Positions 15,994-25,568 of a stretch of 35,455 bases of DNA are shown one piece after another. The DNA lies in assembly GCF_003172955.1 (NCBI RefSeq), contig NZ_QGKR01000341.1, positions 1-35,455 on the forward strand, given 5' to 3'. The stretch comes from Micromonospora acroterricola (GTDB taxonomy: Bacteria; Actinomycetota; Actinomycetes; Mycobacteriales; Micromonosporaceae). Below the pieces are notes generated by a model, which saw only the letters and a program-made list of their open reading frames with translations, searched no databases and had not been told where the DNA came from. A program made the translations under genes and the position numbers. How positions within the stretch are numbered: position 1 is the stretch's first letter; each line of letters starts with the position of its first letter.

Positions 15994-17873
15994 CGGTCCA
16001 CCTCGATCTCCAGGCCCGACGGCAACGGGGCGACCTCGTCCTCGTACGACTGCTCCTGCGTGCGGTCCACGTCCGCCTGCTCATAGGCGGTGACCAGATC
16101 GGCGTAGCCGGGCACGGTGGCCAGCAGCTCGCTGTGCGTGCCCCGGGCGATCACCCGCCCCTGCTCCACGTAGATGACCTCGTCGGCCAGCGCGATGGTG
16201 GCCCGGCGGTACGCCACCACCAGGATCGACGCGGCCGGCACCCCGGGCTCGCCCGCGGACGCGCGCAGCCCGGCCAGGATCGCCGCCTCCACCCGCGGGT
16301 CCACCGCGCTGGTCGCGTCGTCGAGCACCAGCAGTCGAGGTCGACCGGCCAGCGCACGGGCCAGGGTGAGCCGCTGCCGCTGCCCGCCGGAGAGCGAGGT
16401 GCCGCGCTCGCCGACCATCGTGTCCAGGCCGTCGGGCAGCGCCGCGACGAAGCCGTCCGCCTCGGCCAGCCGCAGCGCGGCCCAGACGTCCTCGTCGTCG
16501 ATGCCCGACCGGTCGAGGGCGATGTTGGCGCGGACCGTGTCGTCGAAGACGAACGGCACCTGGGCGACCAGGGCCACCGTGCCGGCCAGCGACGCGGCGG
16601 TCAGCTCACGCACGTCGACGCCATCCAGCTCGACGGTGCCGGCGTCCGGGTCGACCAGGCGCACCGCCAGCGAGGCGATGGTCGACTTGCCGGCGCCGGT
16701 GGGCCCCACCAGGGCCACCGTCCGCCCGGCCGGCACCGTGAAGCCGACCTCGCCGAGCACCTGCGCGCCCGGCTGGTGGGCCTCGGCCGGAGGGTAGGAG
16801 AAGTGCACGTCGGTGAAGGTGAGGGTGGCCGGGCCCCGGGTGGCCGGGTCGAGCACCCGCCGCCCGTACGGCATCTCGCCGGTGGCGTCGAGCACCCGGC
16901 GGACGCGGTCCCAGCCGGCGACGCTGCGCGGCAGCTCGGCCAGCACCCAGCCGATGGCCCGCACCGGGAAGGCCAGCACGGTGAAGAGGAAGGCCACGCT
17001 GACCAGCTCGGTGACGCTGATCGCGCCCTGCCGCAGGCGGAACGCCCCGACGACCAGAACGGCCAGGGTGCCGAGGCTGGGCAACGTCTCCAGCAGCGGG
17101 TCGAAGACGCCGCGCAGCCGGCCGACCGCGATCAGCGCGTCGCGCAGCTCACCGGCGCGGCCGGCGAAGCGGGCGGTCTCCTGCGCCTCGCGGCCCATCG
17201 TCTTGACCACGAGCGCGCCGTCGAAGCTCTCGTGGGCGATCCCGCTGACCTCGGCGCGCAGCCGCTGCGCCCGGGCCTGCCGGGGCGCCATGCGGCGTGA
17301 GTAGACGACGTTCAGCGCGAACAGCGCGGGGAAGACCGCGAGACCGACCAGCGCCAGCGCCCAGTCGGTGGCGAACAGCGAGACGATCGCGCCGACCAGC
17401 ATCACCACGGTGCCGACCGCGAAGGGCAGCGGCGCGATCGGGTACCAGGCCGCCTCGACGTCCGAGTTGGCGTTGGAGAGCAGCGTGCCGGTGGCGTTGC
17501 GGTGGTGCCAGGACAGCGGCAGCTCCAGGTAGCGTCGGGTGACCCGCCGCCGGTACGCGGCCTGGAGGCGGTACTGCATGTAGCCGGCGCCGAGCCGGCG
17601 ACCGAAGATGCCCACGACCCGCAGCACGCTGATCCCGAACAGCGCGATCGCGGCCAGCGCCAGGGTGCCGGTGGCCACCTCGCCCCGGGCGATGGCCGGC
17701 ACCACCACGTCGCCGACGACCCCGCCGACCACGTACGCGCTGACGATGACCATCGAGCCGAACAGCACGCTGCCGACCACCGCCACCGTGAAGATCCTTG
17801 GCTGCTCGCGGATCGCCTGCCTGAGGACCCCCAGCCCGCGGCCAAGCACATCCCGACTTGTCCTGCTCGCCAC
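15990..17873 (-). CDS. ABC exporter half-transporter (degenerate-site subunit)
   Basis: A 627-residue exporter subunit with a six-helix membrane domain (residues 1-330) and a C-terminal ATPase. Seen: Walker A GPTGAGKST near 389, Q-loop LVAQVPFVFDDTV, intact signature LSGGQRQR near 492, but Walker B reads LLVLDDATSAVD with Asp in place of the catalytic Glu, and the H-loop histidine is replaced by Tyr (VAYRRATIA near 551). These substitutions mark the degenerate half of a heterodimer; the partner is 14094-15875. GTG 17873 is preceded by GGGGGAG, and GATAAT at 17897-17902 (minus) is a good -10 placing the transcript start near 17890; this excludes an upstream TTG at 17897. It is the first gene of the exporter operon. 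Confidence 0.92.
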   Translation of the reverse strand: MASRTSRDVLGRGLGVLRQAIREQPRIFTVAVVGSVLFGSMVIVSAYVVGGVVGDVVVPAIARGEVATGTLALAAIALFGISVLRVVGIFGRRLGAGYMQYRLQAAYRRRVTRRYLELPLSWHHRNATGTLLSNANSDVEAAWYPIAPLPFAVGTVVMLVGAIVSLFATDWALALVGLAVFPALFALNVVYSRRMAPRQARAQRLRAEVSGIAHESFDGALVVKTMGREAQETARFAGRAGELRDALIAVGRLRGVFDPLLETLPSLGTLAVLVVGAFRLRQGAISVTELVSVAFLFTVLAFPVRAIGWVLAELPRSVAGWDRVRRVLDATGEMPYGRRVLDPATRGPATLTFTDVHFSYPPAEAHQPGAQVLGEVGFTVPAGRTVALVGPTGAGKSTIASLAVRLVDPDAGTVELDGVDVRELTAASLAGTVALVAQVPFVFDDTVRANIALDRSGIDDEDVWAALRLAEADGFVAALPDGLDTMVGERGTSLSGGQRQRLTLARALAGRPRLLVLDDATSAVDPRVEAAILAGLRASAGEPGVPAASILVVAYRRATIALADEVIYVEQGRVIARGTHSELLATVPGYADLVTAYEQADVDRTQEQSYEDEVAPLPSGLEIEVDR

Positions 17874-18035
17874 GCTCTCCCCCGCCGTAAGCCACAATTA
17901 TCTCCCTCATCCTTACCGGTCCGGACCTCCCCCGCCGACTCGGATCGCATATGTCGACCGTCACGTAGCGGGCGGCGACGAGGCGGGCCACGCCCACCCG
18001 TGTCCGCCGGGAGCGCGCTGGCAGGCGTCCGGGCC

Positions 18036-18041
18036 TACGAT
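18036..18041 (+). promoter_or_regulatory. -10 box of the TIGR03085 gene (leaderless)
   Basis: TACGAT at 18036-18041 lies 6 nt before ATG 18048 and no Shine-Dalgarno is present, so the message probably begins at the start codon. No clear -35 was found. Confidence 0.4.
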
Positions 18042-18047
18042 CGGGCC

Positions 18048-18677
18048 ATGTCGCGGTACGCCCGAGCCGAGCGCGAGGCGCTGGCCGATCTCCTGCTGGC
18101 CCTCGGGCCGAACGCGCCGACGATCAACGAGGGCTGGGCGACCCGCGACCTCGCCGCGCACCTGGTGCTGCGGGAGCGCCGCCCGGACGCGGCCGGCGGG
18201 ATCATGCTGGCCCCGCTGCGCGCGTACGCCGAACGGGTCCGTCGCCACATCGCCGCCCGGCCCTACGGCGAGCTGGTGGAGCAGGTGCGCAGGCCGCCGG
18301 TGTGGAGCCCGGTCAGCAACCCGTTGACCGACGAGCTGGCCAACACGCTGGAGTTCTTCATCCACCACGAGGACGTGCGGCGGACCGGGTCCGGGTGGCT
18401 GCCACGCGAGCTGCCACGGGGCATGCAGGCCGCGCTCTGGAAGAGGGTCGCTCCGCTGGCCCGGCTGACGCTGCGGCGCTTTCCGGCGGACCTCTACGTG
18501 CAGGCGCCCGGGTTCGGCGAGATCTCCGTCGGCCGCGGTGGCGAGCCGTTGCGGGTGGTCGGCGCCCCGGCCGAGTTGGCCCTGTTCCTCTCCGGCCGGC
18601 AACGGGTGGCCCGGGTCCAGTTGGACGGCCCGGCGGCGTCCGCGCGGCAGTTGCGCAACGCCAGCCTGGGGATGTGA
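18048..18677 (+). CDS. TIGR03085 family metal-binding protein
   Basis: A 209-residue actinobacterial protein of the DinB/maleylpyruvate isomerase-like superfamily, four-helix-bundle proteins that bind a metal with histidines and often use mycothiol. Seen: conserved N-terminal AREREALADLLL, then GWATRDLAAHLVLRERR near residues 27-43 and EFFIHHEDVRR near 103-113, which hold the likely metal-binding histidines (His37, His107, His108 by position). Length is typical. It begins at ATG 18048 and is divergent from the ABC exporter operon. The function of the family is not established; a mycothiol-dependent reaction is only inferred. Confidence 0.83.
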   Translation: MSRYARAEREALADLLLALGPNAPTINEGWATRDLAAHLVLRERRPDAAGGIMLAPLRAYAERVRRHIAARPYGELVEQVRRPPVWSPVSNPLTDELANTLEFFIHHEDVRRTGSGWLPRELPRGMQAALWKRVAPLARLTLRRFPADLYVQAPGFGEISVGRGGEPLRVVGAPAELALFLSGRQRVARVQLDGPAASARQLRNASLGM

Positions 18678-18804
18678 CTCTGCGCGCTCACGCGGTCACA
18701 GCTCCTTTGTGGAATGGATCGCTCCCAGCGACACGTGACGATCCCTGCTCCCGTACGCTTCACCGCGCCGTTCCGCGCCGGGGCGGCACGAGTGGGGGCG
18801 TACT

Positions 18805-19752
18805 GTGCGGAGTTTCGCGATCTCGGCGCTGCGGGAGCCCCCGTTTCCCGCGGGGCGCCATGGGGCCACGGATCAGGTGGCGAGCGAGAGCGTCGAGTGG
18901 GCGCGCGCGTTCGGGCTGGTCGACTCGAGCCATCGTGTGCACCGGCTGCAACGGGCCGACGCCGCCGGCCTGGCCGGTCGCGCCTGCCCGGACGGGTCGG
19001 TGGAGGGGCTGCGGCTGCTCACCGACCTGATCTCCTGGCTCTTCGTCATGGACGACGCCTGCGACGAGGACGGGCTGGGCGCCGACCCGGGCCGGCTGGG
19101 GCCGGCGATCAGCACCCTGCTCGACGTGCTGGACCGGTGCGGCGACCCGGACGTCGTACCGCCCGCCGTGGGGCCGCTGGGTGACGCGCTGCACGACCTG
19201 TGTCGCCGGACCCGGCTGCACGGCCACCCGACGCTGCTGCTGCGGTTCGTCACCCAGATTCGGGAGTACCTGCTGGCGCTGCTGTGGGAGGCGGCCAACC
19301 GGGAGCGTCGGCGGGTGCCCGAGGTGGCGGAGTACATCCAACTGCGCCGGCACATCGGCGGTGTGCACCCCTGCCTCACCCTGACCGACCTGGCGTCGGA
19401 GGAGCCGCCCGGGCCGGGTCGGCGCGCCGACCCGGCGCTGGTCACCCTGGATCTGCTGGCGGTGGACCTGGTCTGCTGGTGCAACGACGTCTTCTCCTAC
19501 GGCAAGGAGAGCCTGGCCGACCCGGACGCGCACAACCTGGTGACGGTGATCGCCCAGGCGAGCGGCGCGGACGAGGCGGGCGCGCTGCGGGCGGCGGCGG
19601 ACCGGTTCAACGAGGGGCTGGCTACGTACCTGACGGCGGAGGACGCGCTGCTGGCCGACGGGGACGACGCGGTGCGGGCGGCGCTCACCGCCCGACGCAA
19701 CTGGGTCCGGGCAACCTACGACTGGTCACTGGTGGCCGCCCGGTACGCCTGA
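18805..19752 (+). CDS. Class I terpene synthase
   Basis: A 315-residue terpene cyclase-fold protein that would ionise a prenyl diphosphate (probably farnesyl diphosphate) and cyclise it. Seen: acidic metal motif FVMDDACDED with Asp83, Asp84 and Asp87; NSE triad NDVFSYGKE with Asn227, Ser231 and Glu235; and the C-terminal WSLVAARY ending with the conserved Arg-Tyr pair. All three Mg sites therefore look intact, so it should be active. GTG 18805 is preceded by GGGGGCG. It has no neighbouring P450, prenyltransferase or methyltransferase in the window; flanking genes are a TIGR03085 protein and an acyl-CoA synthetase on the same strand, each with its own gap of over 120 bp. Product cannot be predicted; it does not match the two-domain geosmin synthase form. 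Confidence 0.87.
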   Translation: MRSFAISALREPPFPAGRHGATDQVASESVEWARAFGLVDSSHRVHRLQRADAAGLAGRACPDGSVEGLRLLTDLISWLFVMDDACDEDGLGADPGRLGPAISTLLDVLDRCGDPDVVPPAVGPLGDALHDLCRRTRLHGHPTLLLRFVTQIREYLLALLWEAANRERRRVPEVAEYIQLRRHIGGVHPCLTLTDLASEEPPGPGRRADPALVTLDLLAVDLVCWCNDVFSYGKESLADPDAHNLVTVIAQASGADEAGALRAAADRFNEGLATYLTAEDALLADGDDAVRAALTARRNWVRATYDWSLVAARYA

Positions 19753-19846
19753 TCCGCCGTACCGGTTGGTGGGACGGAACGGCCGGACGATCACCGGGGC
19801 TAGCCGATGCCCGGTGCCAGGCAATACTCTTCGGTAACCAGCCTGA

Positions 19847-19862
19847 CGTGACGACCGTCACG
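19847..19862. promoter_or_regulatory. 16-bp perfect palindrome upstream of the acyl-CoA synthetase
   Basis: CGTGACGACCGTCACG is a 7-2-7 perfect inverted repeat ending 27 bp before ATG 19890. The position fits an operator for a fatty-acid-responsive TetR/GntR regulator, but the regulator is not identified. Confidence 0.4.
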
Positions 19863-19889
19863 CCACCACCCCCGAAGGCGGCTACAGCG

Positions 19890-21716
<1,827 letters not shown>

Positions 21717-21734
21717 GCCGAGCGCCGAGTCGAC

Positions 21735-21776
21735 CGCCGGCGGCCCCGCACCCACCAGGGTTCGGGGCCGCCGGCG
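21735..21776. terminator. Bidirectional hairpin terminator
   Basis: Perfect 14-bp arms CGCCGGCGGCCCCG (21735-21748) and CGGGGCCGCCGGCG (21763-21776) around a 14-nt loop, starting 18 bp after the acyl-CoA synthetase stop. No U tract follows, as is usual in actinobacteria. It can serve both convergent genes. Confidence 0.8.
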
Positions 21777-21933
21777 TCTCACGGGTGCTCCCCCGGCGAG
21801 TGCGTCTGCTCGGCCTCGGCGGCGAGTTGCTCCGGGCCGCCTCGCGCACCCGGCGCAGCGGCGCGTCGACAAGCCTCTGCACCCGCGGCCGCCGCGTCGG
21901 ACCGTCCGGAGGCGGGCGCGCCGGGCGACGGGC

Positions 21934-23391
21934 TCAGGCGATGACGGCGGGCTCCCGCCACCGCTGCCGGCCGGTCCGGTCCAGGTCGTAGCGGACCGCG
22001 GCGATCCGGCCGACGGCCTCCACCAGGTCGGCGGCGGGCAGGGTGAACGGCAGGCGCAGGAAGCGCTCCAGGGTGCCGTCCAGGCCGAACCGGGGCCCGG
22101 GCGCCAGCCGGACACCGACCTCCTCGGCCGCCCGGGCCAGCGCGCTGGAGACCGGGCCGTCCAGCTCCGCCCAGAGCGTGACGCCGCCGCGCGGCACGGT
22201 GACCCGCCAGTCCGGCAGCCGGTGCGCCAGCGCGCCGAGCAGCGCGTCGCGCTGGGCGGCGAGCTGGGTGCGGCGGTCCGCGACGATGGCCTTCGCGTCG
22301 GCGAGCAGGTGCACGGCGACCAGTTGGTCCAGCACCGGGCTCGCCATGTCGACACCGACCCGGACGGCGGCCAGTCGCTGCACCTGCGGCGCGGACGCGC
22401 GGACCCAGCCGATCCGCAGGCCACCCCAGTACGGCTTGCTCATCCCACCGATGCTGATCACCCGGCTGTGCCGGTCGAAGGTGGCCGTCGGCGGGGGCAG
22501 CTCGGTGCCGTCCAGCGGCAGGTCCACGAAGGACTCGTCGATGACGAGATCGGTGCCGACGGCGTGGGCGGCGGCCACCACCCGCTCGCGCAGCGAGGCC
22601 GGCATCAGGTGCCCGGTCGGGTTCTGGAACTCCGGGATCAGGTAGGCCAGCTTGGGCCGGGTCTGCCGGAGGCTGCCCAGCAGGAGGTCGGACTCCCAGC
22701 CGCCGGCGTCGGCGGCCAGGCCGTGCGTGGTGATCCGGGCCCGCCGGCCGGCCAGCGCGGCGAGCGCGTTGGGGTAGGTCGGGGACTCGACCAGCACGCT
22801 GCCGCCGGGCGCCAGCGCGAGTCGCAGCACCAGGTCCAGCGCGTGCTGGGTGCCGCTGGTGACCATGATCTGGTCGGCCGAGGTGGGCAGGCCCCGTTCG
22901 GTGTACCCGTCGGCCACCGCCTCGCGCAGCTCGATGATGCCGGTCGGGTGGTAGCCGGCCCCGCCCAGGTAGCGGGGCAGGTCCTCGGCGGCGGCGCGGG
23001 CGGCCGCCAGCAGCTGCGGCGGGGCGGCCAGCGCGGCGACGCCGAGGTCGATCATCTCCCGGTCGTCCAGCGGCGTCCACAGCCCGGTGCTGGCCACCCG
23101 GTGGTTGCCGGGCAGCATGGTCCAGCTGCCGGCGCCCCGCCGGCTGGCCAGGTGCCCGGTCTCGCGCAGCTGCCGGTACGCGGCAGTCACCGTCGTCCGG
23201 CTGATCCGCAGCGCCTCGGCCAGCTCCCGTTCCGCCGGCAGGCGGACGCCGAGCGGCAGCCGGCCGTCGGCGAGCAGCCCGCGCACCGCGCCCGCCAGGG
23301 CCGCGTAGTCGGGGCTGCGGCGGCGGCCCGGCAGGGCGTGCCACTGCCCGAGCAGACGAGCCAATTGGACGCCCCGCACCTGACCGGTCAT
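21934..23391 (-). CDS. yczR: MocR-family (GntR-aminotransferase) regulator, YczR-like
   Basis: A 485-residue transcription factor: GntR winged helix at residues 20-90 (SPDYAALAGAVRGLLADG, then LPAERELAEALRISRTTVTAAYRQL) joined to an aminotransferase-fold PLP domain. Seen: the PLP lysine at about 318 in GMSKPYWGGLRIGW, SPTYPNA for the phosphate region, and DESFVDL with the ring-nitrogen Asp. ATG 23391 follows GGAGGAG by 7 nt; the longer frame to 23436 lies in the operator region. The divergent neighbour encodes a YczE-like membrane protein, the pairing that defines the YczR subgroup of MocR proteins. It likely controls yczE, and perhaps itself, via the ATTGGC repeats between them. Confidence 0.88.
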   Translation of the reverse strand: MTGQVRGVQLARLLGQWHALPGRRRSPDYAALAGAVRGLLADGRLPLGVRLPAERELAEALRISRTTVTAAYRQLRETGHLASRRGAGSWTMLPGNHRVASTGLWTPLDDREMIDLGVAALAAPPQLLAAARAAAEDLPRYLGGAGYHPTGIIELREAVADGYTERGLPTSADQIMVTSGTQHALDLVLRLALAPGGSVLVESPTYPNALAALAGRRARITTHGLAADAGGWESDLLLGSLRQTRPKLAYLIPEFQNPTGHLMPASLRERVVAAAHAVGTDLVIDESFVDLPLDGTELPPPTATFDRHSRVISIGGMSKPYWGGLRIGWVRASAPQVQRLAAVRVGVDMASPVLDQLVAVHLLADAKAIVADRRTQLAAQRDALLGALAHRLPDWRVTVPRGGVTLWAELDGPVSSALARAAEEVGVRLAPGPRFGLDGTLERFLRLPFTLPAADLVEAVGRIAAVRYDLDRTGRQRWREPAVIA

Positions 23392-23406
23392 GGCCACTCC
23401 TCCGAT

Positions 23407-23465
23407 ATTGGCTTCTTCCTCGGGGAGGATTGGCACCTAGGGTGGCACGCATGGCACTGATTGGC
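23407..23465. promoter_or_regulatory. ATTGGC direct repeats, putative YczR operator
   Basis: ATTGGC occurs at 23407-23412, 23429-23434 and 23460-23465, all in the same orientation. The first two start 22 bp apart, two helical turns, and the third 31 bp further, about three turns. MocR proteins typically bind direct repeats on one DNA face. The third lies inside the yczE coding region and may be chance. The -10-like TAGGGT (23438-23443), 7 nt before the yczE ATG, directly follows the second repeat. Confidence 0.6.
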
Positions 23466-24155
23466 AATCTGCGGCACCGGCCGGTACGACGGCTGACCCA
23501 GCTCTACGCCGGGCTGATCCTCTACGGGGTCAGCATGGCTCTGCTGGTCCGCTCCGACCTGGGCCTCGACCCGTGGGACGTGTTCCACCAGGGGCTGTCC
23601 GAACTGACCGGGCTCTCCTTCGGCACGGTCACCATCGCGGTCGGCGCGCTGGTGCTGCTGCTCTGGATCCCGCTGCGGCAGCGCCCCGGTCTCGGCACGG
23701 TCAGCAACGTGGTGGTCATCGGCCTGGTCGTGGACGCCACACTGGCCCTGCTGCCGGCGGGCGGCCCGCTCGGCGTACGGATCGCGATGCTGATCACCGG
23801 GATCGTCGCCAACGGCGCGGCCACCGGTCTCTACCTCGGCGCCCGCCTGGGCCCCGGTCCGCGCGACGGGCTGATGACCGGCCTCGTGGCCCGCCGGCCC
23901 CGCTGGTCGATCCGGCTGGTGCGCACGGTCATCGAGGTCACCGTGCTCGCGCTGGGCTGGCTGCTCGGCGGCACGGTCGGCCTGGGCACCGTGGCGTACG
24001 CGCTGGCGATCGGTCCGCTGGCGCAGCTCTTCATCCCGCTGTTCGCGGTGGCCGAGCCGCGCGCCGCCGTACCCGACCCGCCCGCCGCCGGTCCGAACCC
24101 GCCGGCCGCCCCGCCGGCGCCGGGGACGGTCGCGCCGGTGGCCCCGGCCGGCTGA
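23451..24155 (+). CDS. yczE: YczE-like integral membrane protein
   Basis: A 234-residue membrane protein with about five helices (residues ~14-36, 51-70, 79-101, 105-127 and 157-188). Seen: the conserved N-terminal GLILYGVSMALLVRSDLGLD and PWDVFHQGL pattern and GARLGPGPRDGLMTGL, characteristic of the YczE/YitT-like family. The last ~35 residues are an Ala/Pro-rich tail. ATG 23451 is preceded by a -10-like TAGGGT 7 nt upstream, so it may be leaderless; a TTG seven codons earlier is less likely. Divergent from its probable regulator yczR. Transport function is presumed, substrate unknown. Confidence 0.86.
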   Translation: MALIGNLRHRPVRRLTQLYAGLILYGVSMALLVRSDLGLDPWDVFHQGLSELTGLSFGTVTIAVGALVLLLWIPLRQRPGLGTVSNVVVIGLVVDATLALLPAGGPLGVRIAMLITGIVANGAATGLYLGARLGPGPRDGLMTGLVARRPRWSIRLVRTVIEVTVLALGWLLGGTVGLGTVAYALAIGPLAQLFIPLFAVAEPRAAVPDPPAAGPNPPAAPPAPGTVAPVAPAG

Positions 24156-24256
24156 GCGTTCACCGACGGTTCACGCACCGGCACGCGGCGGTGTGGACGC
24201 GGGCCGGATGGTGGGTGGGTGTTCCCTTCCGCGACGCGCGCCGTCATCATCTCTGC

Positions 24257-24718
24257 ATGGGGGAGAACGGTTGGCGCTGGACCGACGCCTGGATCTTCGT
24301 GTCGCTGGTGATCGCGAGCGGGGCGGGGCGGCACCGCCGGTCCGCGACCAGTCGCCGGCCGGAGGGCGTCCGCCTGACCGACGTGCTCTCCACCGCCGAC
24401 CACCTCAACCACGCGATCCCGCAGCGGCACGAGGTGGAGGCCGCGGTCCGCCGGCTGGTCGGCGCAGGGCTGGTCAGCGTCGCCGACGGCTGGTTCCGAA
24501 TCACCGCCGAGGGCGAGCAGCTCTGGCGCAGCCGACCGCGCGCCGGTGTGGCGACCATGGTGGACACCGTGCAGGGCGTGCTCAGCCGTGGCCACGCCCC
24601 CGGCAGCGCCGAGTGGAACCTGGACGAGGCCGACCACGCGGCGGCCGTCCAGGAGTACGTGGTGCGCTCGATCCCCACGCCCCGACGTTCACCGGAGGAG
24701 CACTCCGGGGGGCACTGA
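24257..24718 (+). CDS. Winged-helix-like hypothetical protein
   Basis: A 153-residue protein not assigned to a named family. The segment LTDVLSTADHLNHAIPQRHEVEAAVRRLVGAGLVSVADGWF... (described by its pattern: helix, HEVEAAVRRLVGAGLV recognition helix, then a wing with GWFRITAEGE) near residues 40-95 looks like a winged helix-turn-helix. The C terminus is Pro/Arg-rich. No ribosome site precedes ATG 24257, but CATCAT 6 nt before it could be a leaderless -10. Codon use is normal for the window. It ends 6 nt from the convergent hisF gene. It could be a small regulator; DNA contacts are not shown. Confidence 0.68.
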   Translation: MGENGWRWTDAWIFVSLVIASGAGRHRRSATSRRPEGVRLTDVLSTADHLNHAIPQRHEVEAAVRRLVGAGLVSVADGWFRITAEGEQLWRSRPRAGVATMVDTVQGVLSRGHAPGSAEWNLDEADHAAAVQEYVVRSIPTPRRSPEEHSGGH

Positions 24719-24724
24719 CCGGGC

Positions 24725-25492
24725 TCAGCGCACCGGGTGGCCGCTGCGGCGCAGCACGTCCTTGACGTCGGCCACGGTCAGCTCGCCGAAGTGGAAGACG
24801 CTGGCGGCGAGCACCGCGTCCGCGCCAGCCCCGATCGCCGGCGGGAAGTGGGCCACCTCGCCGGCCCCGCCACTGGCCACCACCGGCACGTCCACCACCG
24901 CGCGCACCGCGCCGATCAGCTCCAGGTCGAAGCCCGCCTTGGTGCCGTCGGCGTCCATCGAGTTGAGCAGGATCTCCCCCGCGCCCAGCTCGGCCCCCCG
25001 CCGCGCCCAGTACACGGCGTCGATCCCGGTGCCGCGCCGGCCGCCGTGCGTGGTGACCTCGAAACCGCTGGGCGTGTCGCCGGCCGGGGCTCGGCGCACG
25101 TCGAGGGAGAGCACCAGCACCTGCCGGCCGAACCGGTCGGCGATCTCGGCGATCAGCTCGGGCCGGGCGATGGCGGCGGTGTTCACGCCGACCTTGTCCG
25201 CGCCGGCGCGCAGCAGGGTGTCCACGTCGGCGACCTGGCGGACGCCGCCGCCGACGGTCAGCGGGATGAACACCGACTCGGCGGTGCGACGCACCACGTC
25301 GAGCATGGTGCCCCGGTCGCTGGAGGACGCGGTGACGTCGAGGAAGGTCAGCTCGTCCGCGCCGGCCCGGTCGTAGGCGGCGGCCAGCTCCACCGGATCA
25401 CCGGCGTCGCGCAGGTCGAGGAAGTTGACCCCCTTGACCACCCGCCCGGCGTCCACGTCCAGACACGGGATCACCCGCACCGCCACCGTCAT
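24725..25492 (-). CDS. hisF: Imidazole glycerol phosphate synthase subunit HisF
   Basis: Cyclase half of the HisH-HisF enzyme: uses ammonia from HisH to turn PRFAR into imidazole glycerol phosphate and AICAR. 255-residue TIM barrel. Seen: the first catalytic Asp12 in [14 protein letters not shown], the second in LSLDVRR near residue 130, GGGVR and SGGAGE phosphate-binding loops, and [13 protein letters not shown] 25492 has a -10-like TAGGCT (25499-25504) exactly 6 nt upstream and no Shine-Dalgarno, suggesting a leaderless message of its own. It is separated from hisH and priA by the ridA, ohrR, ohr and oxidoreductase genes, so it is not in the main his operon. Confidence 0.97.
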   Translation of the reverse strand: MTVAVRVIPCLDVDAGRVVKGVNFLDLRDAGDPVELAAAYDRAGADELTFLDVTASSSDRGTMLDVVRRTAESVFIPLTVGGGVRQVADVDTLLRAGADKVGVNTAAIARPELIAEIADRFGRQVLVLSLDVRRAPAGDTPSGFEVTTHGGRRGTGIDAVYWARRGAELGAGEILLNSMDADGTKAGFDLELIGAVRAVVDVPVVASGGAGEVAHFPPAIGAGADAVLAASVFHFGELTVADVKDVLRRSGHPVR

Positions 25493-25498
25493 GCCGCG

Positions 25499-25504
25499 AG
25501 CCTA
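25499..25504 (-). promoter_or_regulatory. -10 box of hisF (leaderless)
   Basis: TAGGCT on the minus strand, 6 nt before the hisF ATG. No good -35 was found. It explains how hisF is expressed apart from the his operon. Confidence 0.45.
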
Positions 25505-25515
25505 TCCTCCGCGCA

Positions 25516-25554
25516 CGGGGCGGCGACCGACCTGTGAGGCCGGCCACCGCCCCG
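25516..25554. terminator. Hairpin between the oxidoreductase and hisF
   Basis: Arms CGGGGCGG (25516-25523) and CCGCCCCG (25547-25554) enclose a loop that contains the palindrome GGCCGGCC. It lies 15 bp after the oxidoreductase stop on the minus strand and so probably ends that transcript before hisF. Confidence 0.5.
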
Positions 25555-25568
25555 CATCGAATCGGGAC

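Noticed and set aside
13230..17300. 1356-residue plus-strand ORF
   Set aside because: It lies antisense to the DUF2470 gene and both ABC exporter genes, which have complete motif sets; the product is low-complexity Arg/Gln/His/Pro sequence.
17918..17927. GGTCCGGACC palindrome upstream of the ABC exporter
   Set aside because: A 10-bp GC-only palindrome is expected by chance in DNA of this composition and lacks supporting arms.
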